Assembly: GCF_002119805.1 (NCBI RefSeq) | Contig: NZ_CP021059.1 | Coordinates: forward strand, 1,612,001-1,676,000 | Length of the DNA stretch: 64,000 bases | Direction: 5' to 3' | Source of the DNA: Macrococcoides canis | GTDB lineage: Bacteria; Bacillota; Bacilli; Staphylococcales; Staphylococcaceae | Part shown: one piece after another, positions 1 to 8,602 of the stretch | Layout: the number at the start of each line of letters is the position of its first letter | Numbering within the stretch: the stretch's first letter is position 1 | Position numbers and translations under genes: made by a program | Notes under the pieces: generated by a model | Told to the model about the DNA's origin: nothing | The model's database searches: none | Seen by the model: only the letters and a program-made list of their open reading frames with translations

Positions 1-63
1 TCCAATTAAACGTAATTCTTTCGCGCGAATTCTGTCATTGATTTGAGTTTGATCTTTAGCTAT
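1..63 (-). CDS. infC: Translation initiation factor IF-3, 5' part only (runs off the window)
   Basis: Only the first 21 codons are present. They read IAKDQTQINDRIRAKELRLI, the conserved N-terminus of staphylococcal IF-3. IF-3 binds the 30S subunit, prevents premature subunit joining and discriminates against non-standard start codons. A strong Shine-Dalgarno (AGGAGGTG, about 70-77) lies 8 nt before an in-frame ATA at 61-63, so translation probably starts at AUA. The in-frame GTG at 70-72 overlaps the Shine-Dalgarno itself and is a poor start, although automatic annotation may choose it. A rare AUU/AUA-type start fits the known self-regulation of infC by IF-3. The gene follows lysP on the same strand but has its own promoter and leader. 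Identity is secure; the start is inferred. Confidence 0.85.
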   Translation of the reverse strand, partial: MAKDQTQINDRIRAKELRLIG

Positions 64-228
64 GGTTGACACCTCCTATATGATTTACGAAGACAAACAA
101 AAAAGCGAATGCATAATGCACCCGCTAAAAAATAGACATGTCTAACCATGTTATTTAACCCCGTAACTGCAATTGCGTCTGCAGGGCGAGAAGCGGGATG
201 CTTCTACTTGTCCGTTTCGTATTCAACA
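64..228 (-). ncRNA. infC operon leader, probable ribosomal protein L20 leader
   Basis: This is the transcribed leader between the infC promoter and the IF-3 start. It contains a hairpin with arms AGAAGC/GCTTCT near 188-203, a GC-rich segment, and a strong intrinsic terminator at 99-126 just ahead of the infC Shine-Dalgarno. In Bacilli the infC-rpmI-rplT operon is controlled by L20 binding to such a leader and causing premature termination. The position and terminator fit that model. The L20-binding fold itself was not modelled. Confidence 0.65.
99..126 (-). terminator. Attenuator terminator in the infC leader
   Basis: On the minus strand a 10-bp stem (AGCGGGTGCA pairing with TGCATTCGCT, two G-U pairs, 3-nt loop) is followed directly by six T. 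It lies only about 35 nt upstream of the IF-3 start and downstream of the promoter at 235-263, so it must be read through for expression. It is the expected expression platform of an L20 leader. Confidence 0.75.
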
Positions 229-234
229 GACTTA

Positions 235-263
235 ATAATAACAGGGTTATGCTTCGATGTCAA
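235..263 (-). promoter_or_regulatory. Sigma-A promoter of the infC operon
   Basis: TTGACA at 258-263, a 17-bp spacer and TATTAT at 235-240 on the minus strand. The promoter overlaps the last codons and stop of lysP, so infC has its own promoter inside the 3' end of the preceding gene. Five of six -10 bases and all -35 bases match the consensus. Confidence 0.7.
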
Positions 264-1746
264 CATCTATTTTTTCATATTCGCTCATATCTGTATCTTG
301 TGATAAATCAACTTTTTCCAATGGAATCTTCTTCGTTTTGTATCTTAATTTATGATATAAGAAGAATGCTAAGAAAATCGGGATTCCCATATACGTAATC
401 ATAAATCCGTTCAAATCAAAGTTTCCATTTAATATCAGATCCGTATCCTGACCGATAATAACAAAGAGACATAATACAAATGCAAAGATTGGACCGAATG
501 GGAACCACATTGCTTTATATTTCAATACCGATAAATCTTTATTCTGAGCATAAAATGCACGTCGGAATCGATAATGACTTATCGCAATACCGAGCCATGC
601 AATAAAACCAGTTAATCCACTTGCTGCAACGATATATTCATACGCCCCACTCGCGACACGTTCAACTAAGAAGATGATCAGTACTACTACGAACGTCGCA
701 AGTAAACTCGGAATCGGAACACCTTTATGATTTGTTTCTGAGAATTTACGTGATGCTAATCCATCTTTACCCATTGCATATAACATACGTGTTGAAGCGT
801 ACATTCCACTATTACCCGCTGAAAGAATAGACGTTAAGATTACGGCATTCATAAACGAAGCTGCAAAGGCAAGTCCTGCATTTTCAAATACTAATGTAAA
901 TGGTGACTTTGCAACACTATCTCCTCCCATTAAGTTCGGGTTAGTATAAGGAATAATCAAACCAATGACTAGAATAGATAAAACGTAGAATATTAATATT
1001 CTCCAGAATACTTGTTTAATTGCTTTCGGAATTGTTTTTTCTGGTTCTTCTGACTCACCTGCTGTAATCCCTACAAGCTCTGTACCTTGAAAACTGAATC
1101 CTGCAACTAAAAATACACCAAGAATCGTTAAGAAACTTCCTGTCAAACCATGACCTACAAAAGGTGCTTCACCCGCTGTGAAGTTTTTAAATCCTAAATA
1201 CTCTCCACCGAGTATTCCGAAGATTGTCAGTAATCCAATTCCTAAAAATAAAATAACTGTTGCTACTTTAATAATCGCAAACCAGTACTCACTTTCACCA
1301 TAGACACGTACAGATAACGTGTTTAAAAATAAGATAATGGCTAAGAAGACTAAACTCCATGCCCAGCCCGGCAAGAAATCCATCGGTTCCCAATATTTAA
1401 TGACACTAGCAGCAATACTGACATCCGCTGCAACTGTGATCACCCAGTTAAACCAATAGTTCCAGCCTAATGCAAATCCAAGTGACGGATCAACAAATCG
1501 TGTTGCATAAGTTGAAAAACTTCCTGAAATCGGAAGATACGTCGCCATCTCTCCGAGTGACGTCATTAAGAAGAACACCATAATCCCGATAATTGTGAAT
1601 GCAAGCAGCGCACCACCTGGCCCTGCATCACGAATGGCACCACCACTCGTCATAAATAAACCTGTACCAATACATCCACCGATCGCAATCATCGATATAT
1701 GACGCTGCTTCAACTTTCTTTGTACTTGATTTGTACTTTCTGACAA
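247..1746 (-). CDS. lysP: Lysine-specific amino acid permease (APC family)
   Basis: A polytopic membrane protein of about 499 residues with roughly 12 hydrophobic segments. It carries the amino-acid permease signature IGGCIGTGLF near residues 22-31 after a short charged N-terminus. It resembles LysP/aromatic-amino-acid permeases and is a distant paralogue of the aapA product at 20143. Substrate assignment to lysine is supported by the lysine riboswitch directly upstream. The start chosen is TTG at 1746, 8 nt after a GAAGGGAAG ribosome-binding site. The longer reading frame from 1788 would begin inside the riboswitch terminator hairpin and is rejected. The order thrS-lysP-infC is the staphylococcal one. 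Confidence 0.9.
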   Translation of the reverse strand: MSESTNQVQRKLKQRHISMIAIGGCIGTGLFMTSGGAIRDAGPGGALLAFTIIGIMVFFLMTSLGEMATYLPISGSFSTYATRFVDPSLGFALGWNYWFNWVITVAADVSIAASVIKYWEPMDFLPGWAWSLVFLAIILFLNTLSVRVYGESEYWFAIIKVATVILFLGIGLLTIFGILGGEYLGFKNFTAGEAPFVGHGLTGSFLTILGVFLVAGFSFQGTELVGITAGESEEPEKTIPKAIKQVFWRILIFYVLSILVIGLIIPYTNPNLMGGDSVAKSPFTLVFENAGLAFAASFMNAVILTSILSAGNSGMYASTRMLYAMGKDGLASRKFSETNHKGVPIPSLLATFVVVLIIFLVERVASGAYEYIVAASGLTGFIAWLGIAISHYRFRRAFYAQNKDLSVLKYKAMWFPFGPIFAFVLCLFVIIGQDTDLILNGNFDLNGFMITYMGIPIFLAFFLYHKLRYKTKKIPLEKVDLSQDTDMSEYEKIDVDIEA

Positions 1747-1774
1747 ATTAATAACTTCCCTTCTATAAATAAAA

Positions 1775-1802
1775 ATGGATGCACACAATTGTATGCATCC
1801 AT
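1775..1802 (-). terminator. Lysine riboswitch expression-platform terminator
   Basis: A near-perfect palindrome (arms ATGGATGCA/TGCATCCAT) followed on the minus strand by TTTTTATTT. It sits between the riboswitch aptamer and the lysP ribosome-binding site, so lysine-bound aptamer would favour termination before lysP. Confidence 0.85.
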
Positions 1803-1818
1803 AAATGATTCTAGTACC

Positions 1819-1992
1819 ATTTAGTAGCGCATCACAATATGTGTGACAGTCTGTTACTTATTCAGTAACAGCCCAGAATTTAAGCTCATACACTTATCTT
1901 CTTCGGCATCGCTTCCTTTCTACTGATTTCAACTACGTGTATGACGTATCTATCAGTATACTCTTAAACAATGCGACCTCTACCTCAACGAG
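1819..1992 (-). ncRNA. Lysine riboswitch (L box) upstream of lysP
   Basis: The minus strand carries the conserved L-box elements in order: GAGGTAGAGGTCGC (1973-1986), AAGAGTA, GAAAGGAAGCGATGCCGAAG, CTGGG and ACTGTCAC. The 3' side GCGCTACTA (about 1822-1830) pairs with the 5' GTAG segment to close P1. A terminator follows at 1775-1802. Lysine riboswitches are known upstream of lysine transport and biosynthesis genes and turn expression off when lysine is plentiful. Boundaries are approximate. Confidence 0.92.
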
Positions 1993-2011
1993 GAATATTA
2001 AGTTAATGATA

Positions 2012-2040
2012 AATATACATTACTTATCATCATATTTCAA
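2012..2040 (-). promoter_or_regulatory. Sigma-A promoter of the lysP riboswitch transcript
   Basis: TTGAAA at 2035-2040, a 17-bp spacer and TATATT at 2012-2017 on the minus strand, immediately after the thrS stop codon and about 25 bp before the L-box aptamer. Confidence 0.65.
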
Positions 2041-2042
2041 GC

Positions 2043-3971
2043 TTATTTTTTTAGACGAATTTCATCTACGATTGACCAGATGAAATCATCACGGTCGATC
2101 GTCTTAGATTCCTTCTTACCATATTGACGCACGTTCACTTCATTATTCTCGATTTCTTTATCTCCTACAACAATCTGGTAAGGTACTTTATGCATCTGCG
2201 CTTCACGAATCTTGTAACCCATCTTTTCTTCACGGTCATCAATATGACAACGAACACCTTGTGATTTCAGTTCATCATATAGTTTACGCGCATAGTCATA
2301 ATGAACTTCATTTGAAACTGGAATAATCTCAAGCTGATTTGGTGCTAACCATAACGGATAGGCACCTTTATATTCTTCAGTCAAGAAAGCAACAAAGCGT
2401 TCCATCGTAGAAATCACACCACGGTGAATCACGACTGGACGATGTTTCTCACCGTCACTACCGATATATTCCAGATCAAATCGTTCTGGTAATAAGAAAT
2501 CAAGCTGTACAGTTGAAAGTGTCTCTTCTTTACCTAATGCAGTCTTAACCTGTACATCTAATTTAGGACCATAGAATGCTGCCTCACCTGGCGCTTCTTC
2601 GTAATCCAGACCCATTTCATCAACTGCTTCTTTAAGCATTGATTGTGCACGTTCCCACATTTCATCATCCTGGAAGTACTTTTCAGTATCTTCTGGATCA
2701 CGATAACTTAGACGGAATTTATAATCCTTGAACTTAAAGTCTTTATACACATCGATAACAAGTTGAACGACACGAATAAATTCTTCTTTAATCTGATCCG
2801 GACGAACGAATATATGCGCATCATTCAATGTCATACCACGCACACGCTGTAATCCGCTAACTGCGCCACTCGCTTCATAGCGATGCATCATACCAAGTTC
2901 TGCGATACGAATTGGTAATTCACGGTATGAATGTGGTTTATTCTTGTATACCATCATATGGTGCGGACAGTTCATCGGACGCAGCACAAGTGCTTCGTTC
3001 TCCATTTCCATCGGAGGGAACATATCTTCTTGATAATGATCCCAGTGCCCACTCGTCTTATACAGATCAACTGATCCCATAATCGGTGTGTATACATGAT
3101 CATAACCAAGGGCAACTTCTTTATCTACGATGTAACGCTCTAATTCACGACGAATCGTTGCACCATTTGGTAACCATAACGGTAAACCTGCACCAACAAG
3201 CTGACTTGTAGTAAAGAGCTCCAGCTCCTTACCGATTTTGCGGTGATCGCGTTCTTTACGTTCTTCAAGAATCTTCAGATGTTCTTTCAGCGCTTTTTTA
3301 TCGAAGAATGCAGTACCATAAATACGTTGCAGCATCTTGTTATCTGCGTCACCTCTCCAATACGCACCGGCAGTTGATAATAGCTTGAATTCTTTTATCT
3401 TTGCAGTTGATGGAACGTGGACGCCACGACATAAATCTGTAAACTCACCTTGAGAGTAGATTGTAACATTTTCATCTTCTGGAATTGCATCAATCAGCTC
3501 CTGTTTGTATGGATCATCTGCAAAAATTTGTTTAGCTTCCTCACGACTTACAACGCGACGTTCAATCGCAATATTTTCTCCGACAATCTGGCGCATAGTC
3601 TTCTCGATTTCCGGTAAATCTTCGCTTGAAATCTTATGCTCTGTATCGACATCGTAATAGAAGCCTTCTTCAATAACAGGACCTACACCGAAATGTACAT
3701 TACCATACATACGCTTTAGTGCTTGAGCCATTAAATGGGCAGTTGAATGACGTAATACTTCAATACCTTCAGGAGACTCAGGTGTGATGATTTCGATGTC
3801 TCCATCTGTTTCAAGTGCTGTTGATAAATCAACCATCTGTCCATTAAATTTTCCTGCTAAAGCTTTCTTCTTTAAACCAGGACTGATTGATCCTGCGATA
3901 TCTTCAGTTGTAACGCCAGCCTCAAAACTTTTTACATTACCATCTGGAAATTTAATATTAATTTCACTCAT
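2043..3971 (-). CDS. thrS: Threonine--tRNA ligase
   Basis: Class II synthetase that charges tRNA-Thr and edits mischarged Ser-tRNA-Thr. The 642 residues are normal length. An N-terminal TGS domain covers about residues 1-62. The editing domain has the HSTAH motif with H75 and H79. The catalytic core follows, with the zinc-ligand motif RPMNCPHH and motif 2 ([16 protein letters not shown]). The anticodon-binding domain fills the last 100 residues. It starts at ATG behind a GAGGCGTTTTGA region. Expression is controlled by the threonine T-box immediately upstream. It lies downstream of dnaB-dnaI, as in Staphylococcus. Confidence 0.98.
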   Translation of the reverse strand: MSEINIKFPDGNVKSFEAGVTTEDIAGSISPGLKKKALAGKFNGQMVDLSTALETDGDIEIITPESPEGIEVLRHSTAHLMAQALKRMYGNVHFGVGPVIEEGFYYDVDTEHKISSEDLPEIEKTMRQIVGENIAIERRVVSREEAKQIFADDPYKQELIDAIPEDENVTIYSQGEFTDLCRGVHVPSTAKIKEFKLLSTAGAYWRGDADNKMLQRIYGTAFFDKKALKEHLKILEERKERDHRKIGKELELFTTSQLVGAGLPLWLPNGATIRRELERYIVDKEVALGYDHVYTPIMGSVDLYKTSGHWDHYQEDMFPPMEMENEALVLRPMNCPHHMMVYKNKPHSYRELPIRIAELGMMHRYEASGAVSGLQRVRGMTLNDAHIFVRPDQIKEEFIRVVQLVIDVYKDFKFKDYKFRLSYRDPEDTEKYFQDDEMWERAQSMLKEAVDEMGLDYEEAPGEAAFYGPKLDVQVKTALGKEETLSTVQLDFLLPERFDLEYIGSDGEKHRPVVIHRGVISTMERFVAFLTEEYKGAYPLWLAPNQLEIIPVSNEVHYDYARKLYDELKSQGVRCHIDDREEKMGYKIREAQMHKVPYQIVVGDKEIENNEVNVRQYGKKESKTIDRDDFIWSIVDEIRLKK

Positions 3972-3999
3972 TCAAAACGCCTCACTTTTTTATTTTATT

Positions 4000-4256
4000 T
4001 TAAACAACAAAAAAAAGACCCCATCCCAAAAAGGGACGAAGTCTATTCGCGGTACCACCCTAATTACTGATTGCTCAGCAACTCTACATAAGATAACGGT
4101 CTTGAGCCGGATAGTGATTAACTACCATGAACATAAGGGAGTAACAAATGAGCTTAATTGCTGATTTTCACCACCATCAGCTCTCTGGAAATTAAGGTAT
4201 CATCGTCTTATCCTTATGATGTTATTCATATAGACGAACATTTTTGTTGTTTGTTA
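4000..4256 (-). ncRNA. T-box riboswitch controlling thrS (threonine specifier)
   Basis: The minus strand shows the invariant T-box sequence GGGTGGTACCGCG at 4048-4060, which pairs with the uncharged tRNA acceptor end. A 12-bp intrinsic terminator follows at 4016-4044 with a run of eight or more T. Stem I closes through CATAAGG (4211-4217) and CCTTATG (4132-4138). The internal loop just 5' of the latter holds ACT (4140-4142), a threonine codon, as specifier. Upstream are the AGAGAGCTGATGG and GGTGAAAATCAGC elements typical of stem I. It activates thrS when tRNA-Thr is uncharged. Confidence 0.92.
4016..4044 (-). terminator. T-box terminator of thrS
   Basis: AGACTTCGTCCC pairs over 12 bp with GGGATGGGGTCT across a five-base loop, followed by a T run at 4007-4015 on the minus strand. 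This is the terminator alternative of the T-box antiterminator fold. Confidence 0.88.
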
Positions 4257-4262
4257 CCTAAT

Positions 4263-4290
4263 ATTATACACATATCGTTGGAATTTTCAA
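4263..4290 (-). promoter_or_regulatory. Sigma-A promoter of the thrS T-box transcript
   Basis: TTGAAA at 4285-4290, a 16-bp spacer and a perfect TATAAT at 4263-4268 on the minus strand, placed just downstream of the dnaI stop. thrS can therefore be transcribed independently of the dnaB-dnaI unit. Confidence 0.7.
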
Positions 4291-4293
4291 ACT

Positions 4294-5217
4294 TTATTTT
4301 TCACGTCTGTAATTTTTTCCGGATAACATATATGCATCACTTAACGTCTCGATACGCTCCATGATGCGACGCGCTTTCGTCTGTTCAGCACCTTGCTTTG
4401 TCATCGACAAATGATGGGCTAATTCTTTGAAATCGAAATTAGAACTAAAGAACGTCGGCATGTTGTTCATCATGCGATGGTTAAGAATAGGCCCAAGCAC
4501 TTCATCGCGTACCCATGGCGTTAAGTCTTCAGCACCGATATCATCCAGCATCAGTACGGGTGTATTTTTCACGCGATTAAGGCGTTCATTATAAGTGCCA
4601 TCACTGAAACCATTTTTGAGTTCTCGAATAAACTCAGGAAAATAGAGCAGCGTCGTGTAAATATAGCGTTCCTTCAGTTCATTAGCGATTGCACCTAGAA
4701 TAAATGACTTACCCGTACCAAAAGGCCCGTGAATGTACATCCCTTTCGTATCATTTCCTTTAGCAATATCGCGACAAATGATATTTGCCTGACGCACGAT
4801 ATCGATACGCGCTTTATTGTCTAGATGTATATGTGCAAGTTTTGCATCCAATACATCCTTCGGCATATGGATCGCAGTAATAAACTGTTTCATCTTCTGG
4901 GATTCATCATGGGCGAGTTTTGATGGACAAGGTAAATGTCTAATCTTAATTTTATTGTTTTCAACATAGAGTTCAGGTGTGTGGCCCGGCACAAAATTTT
5001 TACACTGATTAAAAGATTCACAATCTCTGCACATCTTAGATGAATCTTTATATTCCTGTAGAACTGATAAATCATTATCAATCATCTTATCTGTTATGTG
5101 ATTCTCTTCAATAAACTGCTTAATCTCAGGTGCTTTAATCGTTTCTTCCTTTATTGCTTCGATACGTTTAAATATATCGCTGTTCGTATGCAGTATCGAT
5201 CCCATATGTTTCATCAT
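4294..5217 (-). CDS. dnaI: Primosomal protein DnaI (helicase loader)
   Basis: AAA+ ATPase that loads the replicative helicase DnaC onto DNA with DnaB and DnaD. The 307-residue protein has an N-terminal Cys/His cluster (C63, C66, C72, H79, C97) matching the zinc-binding helicase-interaction domain. The AAA+ domain has Walker A GPFGTGKS at 164-171 and a Walker B-like VLMLDDIGAE. It overlaps the end of dnaB (TAAATGATG), so the two are translationally coupled. The nrdR-dnaB-dnaI order is standard in Bacillales. Confidence 0.95.
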   Translation of the reverse strand: MMKHMGSILHTNSDIFKRIEAIKEETIKAPEIKQFIEENHITDKMIDNDLSVLQEYKDSSKMCRDCESFNQCKNFVPGHTPELYVENNKIKIRHLPCPSKLAHDESQKMKQFITAIHMPKDVLDAKLAHIHLDNKARIDIVRQANIICRDIAKGNDTKGMYIHGPFGTGKSFILGAIANELKERYIYTTLLYFPEFIRELKNGFSDGTYNERLNRVKNTPVLMLDDIGAEDLTPWVRDEVLGPILNHRMMNNMPTFFSSNFDFKELAHHLSMTKQGAEQTKARRIMERIETLSDAYMLSGKNYRREK

Positions 5218-6554
5218 TTATCCTCCTCCCATGATTGACTCAGCTCTTCTAATAACTTCTGTCTTTCCTTTTCCAGATCAATATTATCTGTATCTTCTTT
5301 AACTGCTGACTTTTCTTCTTCCAGCAGCCATTTCGGTGTCAGTTCTTTTTGCACAGTATCGTTCTTTTTATAACGGTTTGCTTTTTTATTCAATTGCTCC
5401 TGCTTCTTCTGTTCAAATGATTTCACATATTTGTAGGCTGCTTCACTGCTTGATAACTTCTGTTTCTTCCAGTTTGAAGCTATCTCTTCAATATAACTCT
5501 GCGGCAGCTTCATATCATTTGTAAACATAACATACTGCAATAAGATATTCATTACACCAAACGGCAGTTGCTCACGTTCTAATATGGATTCAATCATACG
5601 CTTCTGCTTAATTGTCGGTTCAGACTTACTGAAAGCAGTAAGCATATCAATCGGACTTGTCGTATCCATCAATTCAAACCAGGTCAGTTTCGTTTCCGGT
5701 GTATCATCCTTTACTTGCTGAGGGGTTAACTGCGGCAATTGTCCATCATGTTCAATCTGATAGAAGTCTCGCGCATTCTTGCGTAAATCTTCGTGTGAAA
5801 TTTGCTGGTCACTCGTCAGTGATTTCAAAATAATGCCGCGCATATCATGTGCTGCGATATCATATAGTGTCGCTAGCTGGACGATTAAGTTACGTGTCGC
5901 TTTCGGTAATTGACTTTTCGTGATTAGATTCTGTGCGAGCAGCATTTCTAGCAGATCGAAATCAAATGTGTGCTGATGAACAGGAATACCGAAAGATTCA
6001 TGCTGCTTTACAAGATGTTCGTTGCCTTCAAAAACGACCTTCTCAGGAGATTTCGGTGTCCCAAATACATCCATATACTTGCTGGACACATCTTGATAAC
6101 CGTCTAGATCTAACGTTTCGTTACAAAATCTGGACTTTAGCTGCTGATATCTCTGCTTGCCTACTTGCTGGAACAGGAATACAGAGAGCATTGGATCATT
6201 AAAGAACTGAGACGGCATGACGGGTGCAATAAGCTTATATACAAACTTATTATTATCTTCAATACGCATATAAGTTTTCAGCAGTCCAATCGCTTCTAAA
6301 CGCTTACGGATCACTTCAAAGTGTGCCAGATTCATCTTTAGTTCGCTTAAAATAATATAGTGGTTGATGATGCCGCTTGTCTGTTCGTAGCCAGTGAGAA
6401 ACTGACGCATAAACTGATAGACGCCAATACATTCCACTCCAATAAGCGGTGTATATAATGTAGTCAGCACATCTTCTGTAACTTGTGTTGCAACATAGTT
6501 GCTGATAACGATAAACTCATCAGTTCCATTGAGTTCCGTAAAATAACGCTCCAT
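5214..6554 (-). CDS. dnaB: Replication initiation and membrane attachment protein DnaB
   Basis: A 446-residue protein of the Gram-positive DnaB/DnaD superfamily, not the E. coli helicase of the same name. It acts at the origin and in replication restart, recruiting DnaI and helicase. Two winged-helix-like N-terminal regions are followed by a DDBH2-type segment around residues 285-375, with the conserved aromatic/hydrophobic pattern ending in YIEEIASNWKKQKL. The C-terminal tail is highly charged. It begins with ATG nine bases after nrdR and is coupled to dnaI at its 3' end. Confidence 0.95.
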   Translation of the reverse strand: MERYFTELNGTDEFIVISNYVATQVTEDVLTTLYTPLIGVECIGVYQFMRQFLTGYEQTSGIINHYIILSELKMNLAHFEVIRKRLEAIGLLKTYMRIEDNNKFVYKLIAPVMPSQFFNDPMLSVFLFQQVGKQRYQQLKSRFCNETLDLDGYQDVSSKYMDVFGTPKSPEKVVFEGNEHLVKQHESFGIPVHQHTFDFDLLEMLLAQNLITKSQLPKATRNLIVQLATLYDIAAHDMRGIILKSLTSDQQISHEDLRKNARDFYQIEHDGQLPQLTPQQVKDDTPETKLTWFELMDTTSPIDMLTAFSKSEPTIKQKRMIESILEREQLPFGVMNILLQYVMFTNDMKLPQSYIEEIASNWKKQKLSSSEAAYKYVKSFEQKKQEQLNKKANRYKKNDTVQKELTPKWLLEEEKSAVKEDTDNIDLEKERQKLLEELSQSWEEDK

Positions 6555-6562
6555 CTTTGCAC

Positions 6563-7027
6563 CTACTTTTTGTTCTTTTCATTGAGTATATCACTCATCG
6601 TACGGAGCAGCTGATCGACATCCTTAAATTCTTTATAGACAGATGCAAAGCGTACATACGACACTTGATCCAGATGCATCAGGTGATCCATGACAATTTC
6701 ACCGATATCTACAGATGAAATTTCAGACTGGCCTTTTTCTCTTAATGTGTTCTCCACTGCATCTGTGATCTGTTCGAGTGATTCGTACGGAACAGGACGC
6801 TTTTCACATGCGCGTACGAGACCATGTACAATTTTATCACGATTAAAGGCTTGTCTTGTTCCATCTTTTTTCACGACAATCAAAGGCTGCAGTTCTATGC
6901 GTTCAAACGTCGTGAAACGCGTACCACATTGTTCACATTCGCGACGTCTTCTGATTGCATTCATATCATCTGCATGTCTTGAATCAACGACCTTCGATTG
7001 ATTAAAGCTGCATTTTGGACATTTCAA
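6563..7027 (-). CDS. nrdR: Transcriptional repressor NrdR
   Basis: Represses ribonucleotide reductase operons in response to dATP/ATP. The protein (about 154 residues) has the N-terminal zinc ribbon C3-P-K-C6 ... C31-x2-C34 and an ATP-cone domain at roughly 46-136, with the conserved RFASVYKEF near the end. I place the start at TTG 7027, six bases after an AGAGGTG ribosome-binding site, giving the family N-terminus MKCPKC. The upstream GTG at 7036 overlaps that site. It heads the nrdR-dnaB-dnaI unit. No NrdR box was noticed locally. Confidence 0.93.
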   Translation of the reverse strand: MKCPKCSFNQSKVVDSRHADDMNAIRRRRECEQCGTRFTTFERIELQPLIVVKKDGTRQAFNRDKIVHGLVRACEKRPVPYESLEQITDAVENTLREKGQSEISSVDIGEIVMDHLMHLDQVSYVRFASVYKEFKDVDQLLRTMSDILNEKNKK

Positions 7028-7150
7028 GACACTCACCTCTTTTATATTTATTTCTCAATTATACATTATCATGTTTATTTACTAAACATTTAAGTTTACA
7101 CTTACTACGATTGGATAAACTACTAATAAACCATGGAAAGGAACAAATAA

Positions 7151-7852
7151 ATGAGACCTCATTATATCCATCTGCCAAAACGAGAAGAAGGAAACCCTGT
7201 AAATAAACTGAGAGAAAGCTTCAACCGCAGAAATGAAACGATTCTTTACCATAAAGATTCAGTCGGTATTGTATTTATCGGAGATTCTATTACAGATTAC
7301 TGGGATCTTGACAGCTATTTCACGTTACACAATGATAAACGTATCATCAACCGCGGTATTGGTAATGATCGTACACAGTGGGTACGCGAACGCTTTATTG
7401 CGGATGCCGTCCAGCTGAACCCTGATTGGATTGTATTATCCATCGGTATAAATAACACGAAAGAACTTGATGATGATCAAACTGAAGCAAACCAGCTCCA
7501 TATCAAGACACGCATTCTAGAAGATATTGAAGCGATGATCATAATGGCGAAAGACAACGCGATTAATATTGCTGTAACAACACTCACTTCAACGAATCGT
7601 CCACATCTAGATGGATTTATTACACGTTCTCAGTTTGTTCAGGCTATCAACCAGGACATAAGCCACCTGTGTGTAAAACACGATGCACAATTTATCGACT
7701 ACTACACAGCGATGACTGAAACTATAGAAGGTATCGATTACTTACACAGCGAACTTACCGATGACGGTCTCCATCCTCATGTACTCGGTTATGACAGGAT
7801 GGCCGACACGCTCGTAAATACTTTGCCATATCCGATACAATTAAAACATTAA
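7151..7852 (+). CDS. SGNH/GDSL-type hydrolase
   Basis: A 233-residue cytoplasmic-looking esterase/lipase of the SGNH fold, with no signal peptide. Block I is GDSIT at 44-48 (nucleophile S46), block II is NRGIGND, block III is GINN, and block V is DGLHPH with D205 and H208. All four catalytic-block residues (S, G, N, H) are therefore present. The substrate cannot be read from the sequence; carbohydrate acetyl-esterases and lysophospholipases share this fold. The start is ATG with AAAGGAA upstream. It is transcribed divergently from nrdR and converges on ykkD through a shared terminator. I do not recall this gene at this locus in staphylococci, so it may be an accessory insertion. Confidence 0.8.
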   Translation: MRPHYIHLPKREEGNPVNKLRESFNRRNETILYHKDSVGIVFIGDSITDYWDLDSYFTLHNDKRIINRGIGNDRTQWVRERFIADAVQLNPDWIVLSIGINNTKELDDDQTEANQLHIKTRILEDIEAMIIMAKDNAINIAVTTLTSTNRPHLDGFITRSQFVQAINQDISHLCVKHDAQFIDYYTAMTETIEGIDYLHSELTDDGLHPHVLGYDRMADTLVNTLPYPIQLKH

Positions 7853-7856
7853 TAAA

Positions 7857-7889
7857 AAGGAGAAATAGGTATCATACCTGTTTCTCCTT
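7857..7889. terminator. Bidirectional terminator between the GDSL hydrolase and ykkD
   Basis: AAGGAGAAATAGGTA and TACCTGTTTCTCCTT form a 15-bp stem with one G-T/wobble position and a 3-nt loop. A-rich and T-rich flanks make it usable by both converging genes. It overlaps the ykkD stop codon. Confidence 0.75.
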
Positions 7890-8205
7890 AATTTAATAAT
7901 TTAAGTCCAATTGTACACCCTAATATAATCGCGATACATAAGATTCTAAGCGGATGCCTTGATTCATTATAGAAGAAAATGCCGATCAACGTGCCGCCGA
8001 CAGCACCGATACCAGTCCATATCGCGTATGCTGTACTCATCGTAATCCCTGCTAATGATAAAGATAGGAAGTAAAGACTAATGCCAAACGTAACTATCAG
8101 CAATAAAATATAGAGGCGCTTACCAGACTTACTGAACATATTCATCCATAATACGCCGAGCATCTCACATAATCCTGCAATGATCAGAAATATCCAGTAC
8201 ATCAT
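7888..8205 (-). CDS. ykkD: SMR-family exporter subunit YkkD
   Basis: A 105-residue, four-helix small multidrug resistance protein. It closely follows the Bacillus YkkD pattern: glutamate in helix 1 (AGLCEMLGV), and STAYAIWTGIGAVGG in helix 3, the SMR signature. YkkC and YkkD work as a heterodimeric drug/guanidinium exporter in the cytoplasmic membrane. The start overlaps the ykkC stop by 4 nt, as expected for a co-translated pair. No guanidine riboswitch is visible upstream of the pair. Confidence 0.88.
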   Translation of the reverse strand: MMYWIFLIIAGLCEMLGVLWMNMFSKSGKRLYILLLIVTFGISLYFLSLSLAGITMSTAYAIWTGIGAVGGTLIGIFFYNESRHPLRILCIAIILGCTIGLKLLN

Positions 8206-8522
8206 ACGGTCTCCTCCTCAGTAGCAAGCTTTAAGCCGATAACGCCTATGATAAGCATTGTAATCAGCACTACCTTCGGCAAGCCAAGCGGTACTTCATA
8301 CACTGCAACATCTACAACCGTTACAAGCGTCGCACCAAGTCCGACGAATACTGCATAAGCTGTGCCTACTGGTAAATATTTAGTTGCATTGAGCAATAAA
8401 TAAAAACTGCACGTCACACTTACTAAAGTGAGTATCCATTCGACTGCACTATCTGCGTGTGCTAGTCCTATAACCCAGCCTGTTTCAAACAGAGCTGCAA
8501 GTATTAATTTTATCCAGTTCAT
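8202..8522 (-). CDS. ykkC: SMR-family exporter subunit YkkC
   Basis: A 106-residue, four-helix SMR protein resembling Bacillus YkkC. Helix 1 has ALFETGWVIGLAHADSA with the essential glutamate at about residue 13. Helix 3 has PVGTAYAVFVGLGA. Partner of YkkD in a heterodimer; related pairs export guanidinium or cationic drugs. Ribosome-binding site AAGGAGG precedes the ATG. Only about 40 nt separate the ATG from the gapB terminator, with no convincing promoter, so expression may depend partly on readthrough from gapB. Confidence 0.88.
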   Translation of the reverse strand: MNWIKLILAALFETGWVIGLAHADSAVEWILTLVSVTCSFYLLLNATKYLPVGTAYAVFVGLGATLVTVVDVAVYEVPLGLPKVVLITMLIIGVIGLKLATEEETV

Positions 8523-8562
8523 AATAACCTCCTTGATTCAATACTTACATAACATAACATAA

Positions 8563-8591
8563 AACGCCGTCCAAATAAATTGGACGGCGTT
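8563..8591 (-). terminator. gapB terminator
   Basis: Perfect 12-bp palindromic stem (AACGCCGTCCAA/TTGGACGGCGTT) followed on the minus strand by TTTTATG. Located between the gapB stop and ykkC. Confidence 0.8.
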
Positions 8592-8602
8592 ATTCAAGGA
8601 AA

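Noticed and set aside
1747-1788. N-terminal extension of lysP
   Set aside because: The extra codons lie in the riboswitch terminator hairpin; the TTG at 1746 has the proper ribosome-binding site.
3784-4364. Two plus-strand open frames across the thrS start and T-box
   Set aside because: They are antisense to thrS and to the structured T-box leader, and their composition is not protein-like.
8523-8602. Guanidine-I riboswitch before ykkC
   Set aside because: Only about 40 nt lie between the gapB terminator and the ribosome-binding site, and none of the conserved guanidine-I elements was seen.
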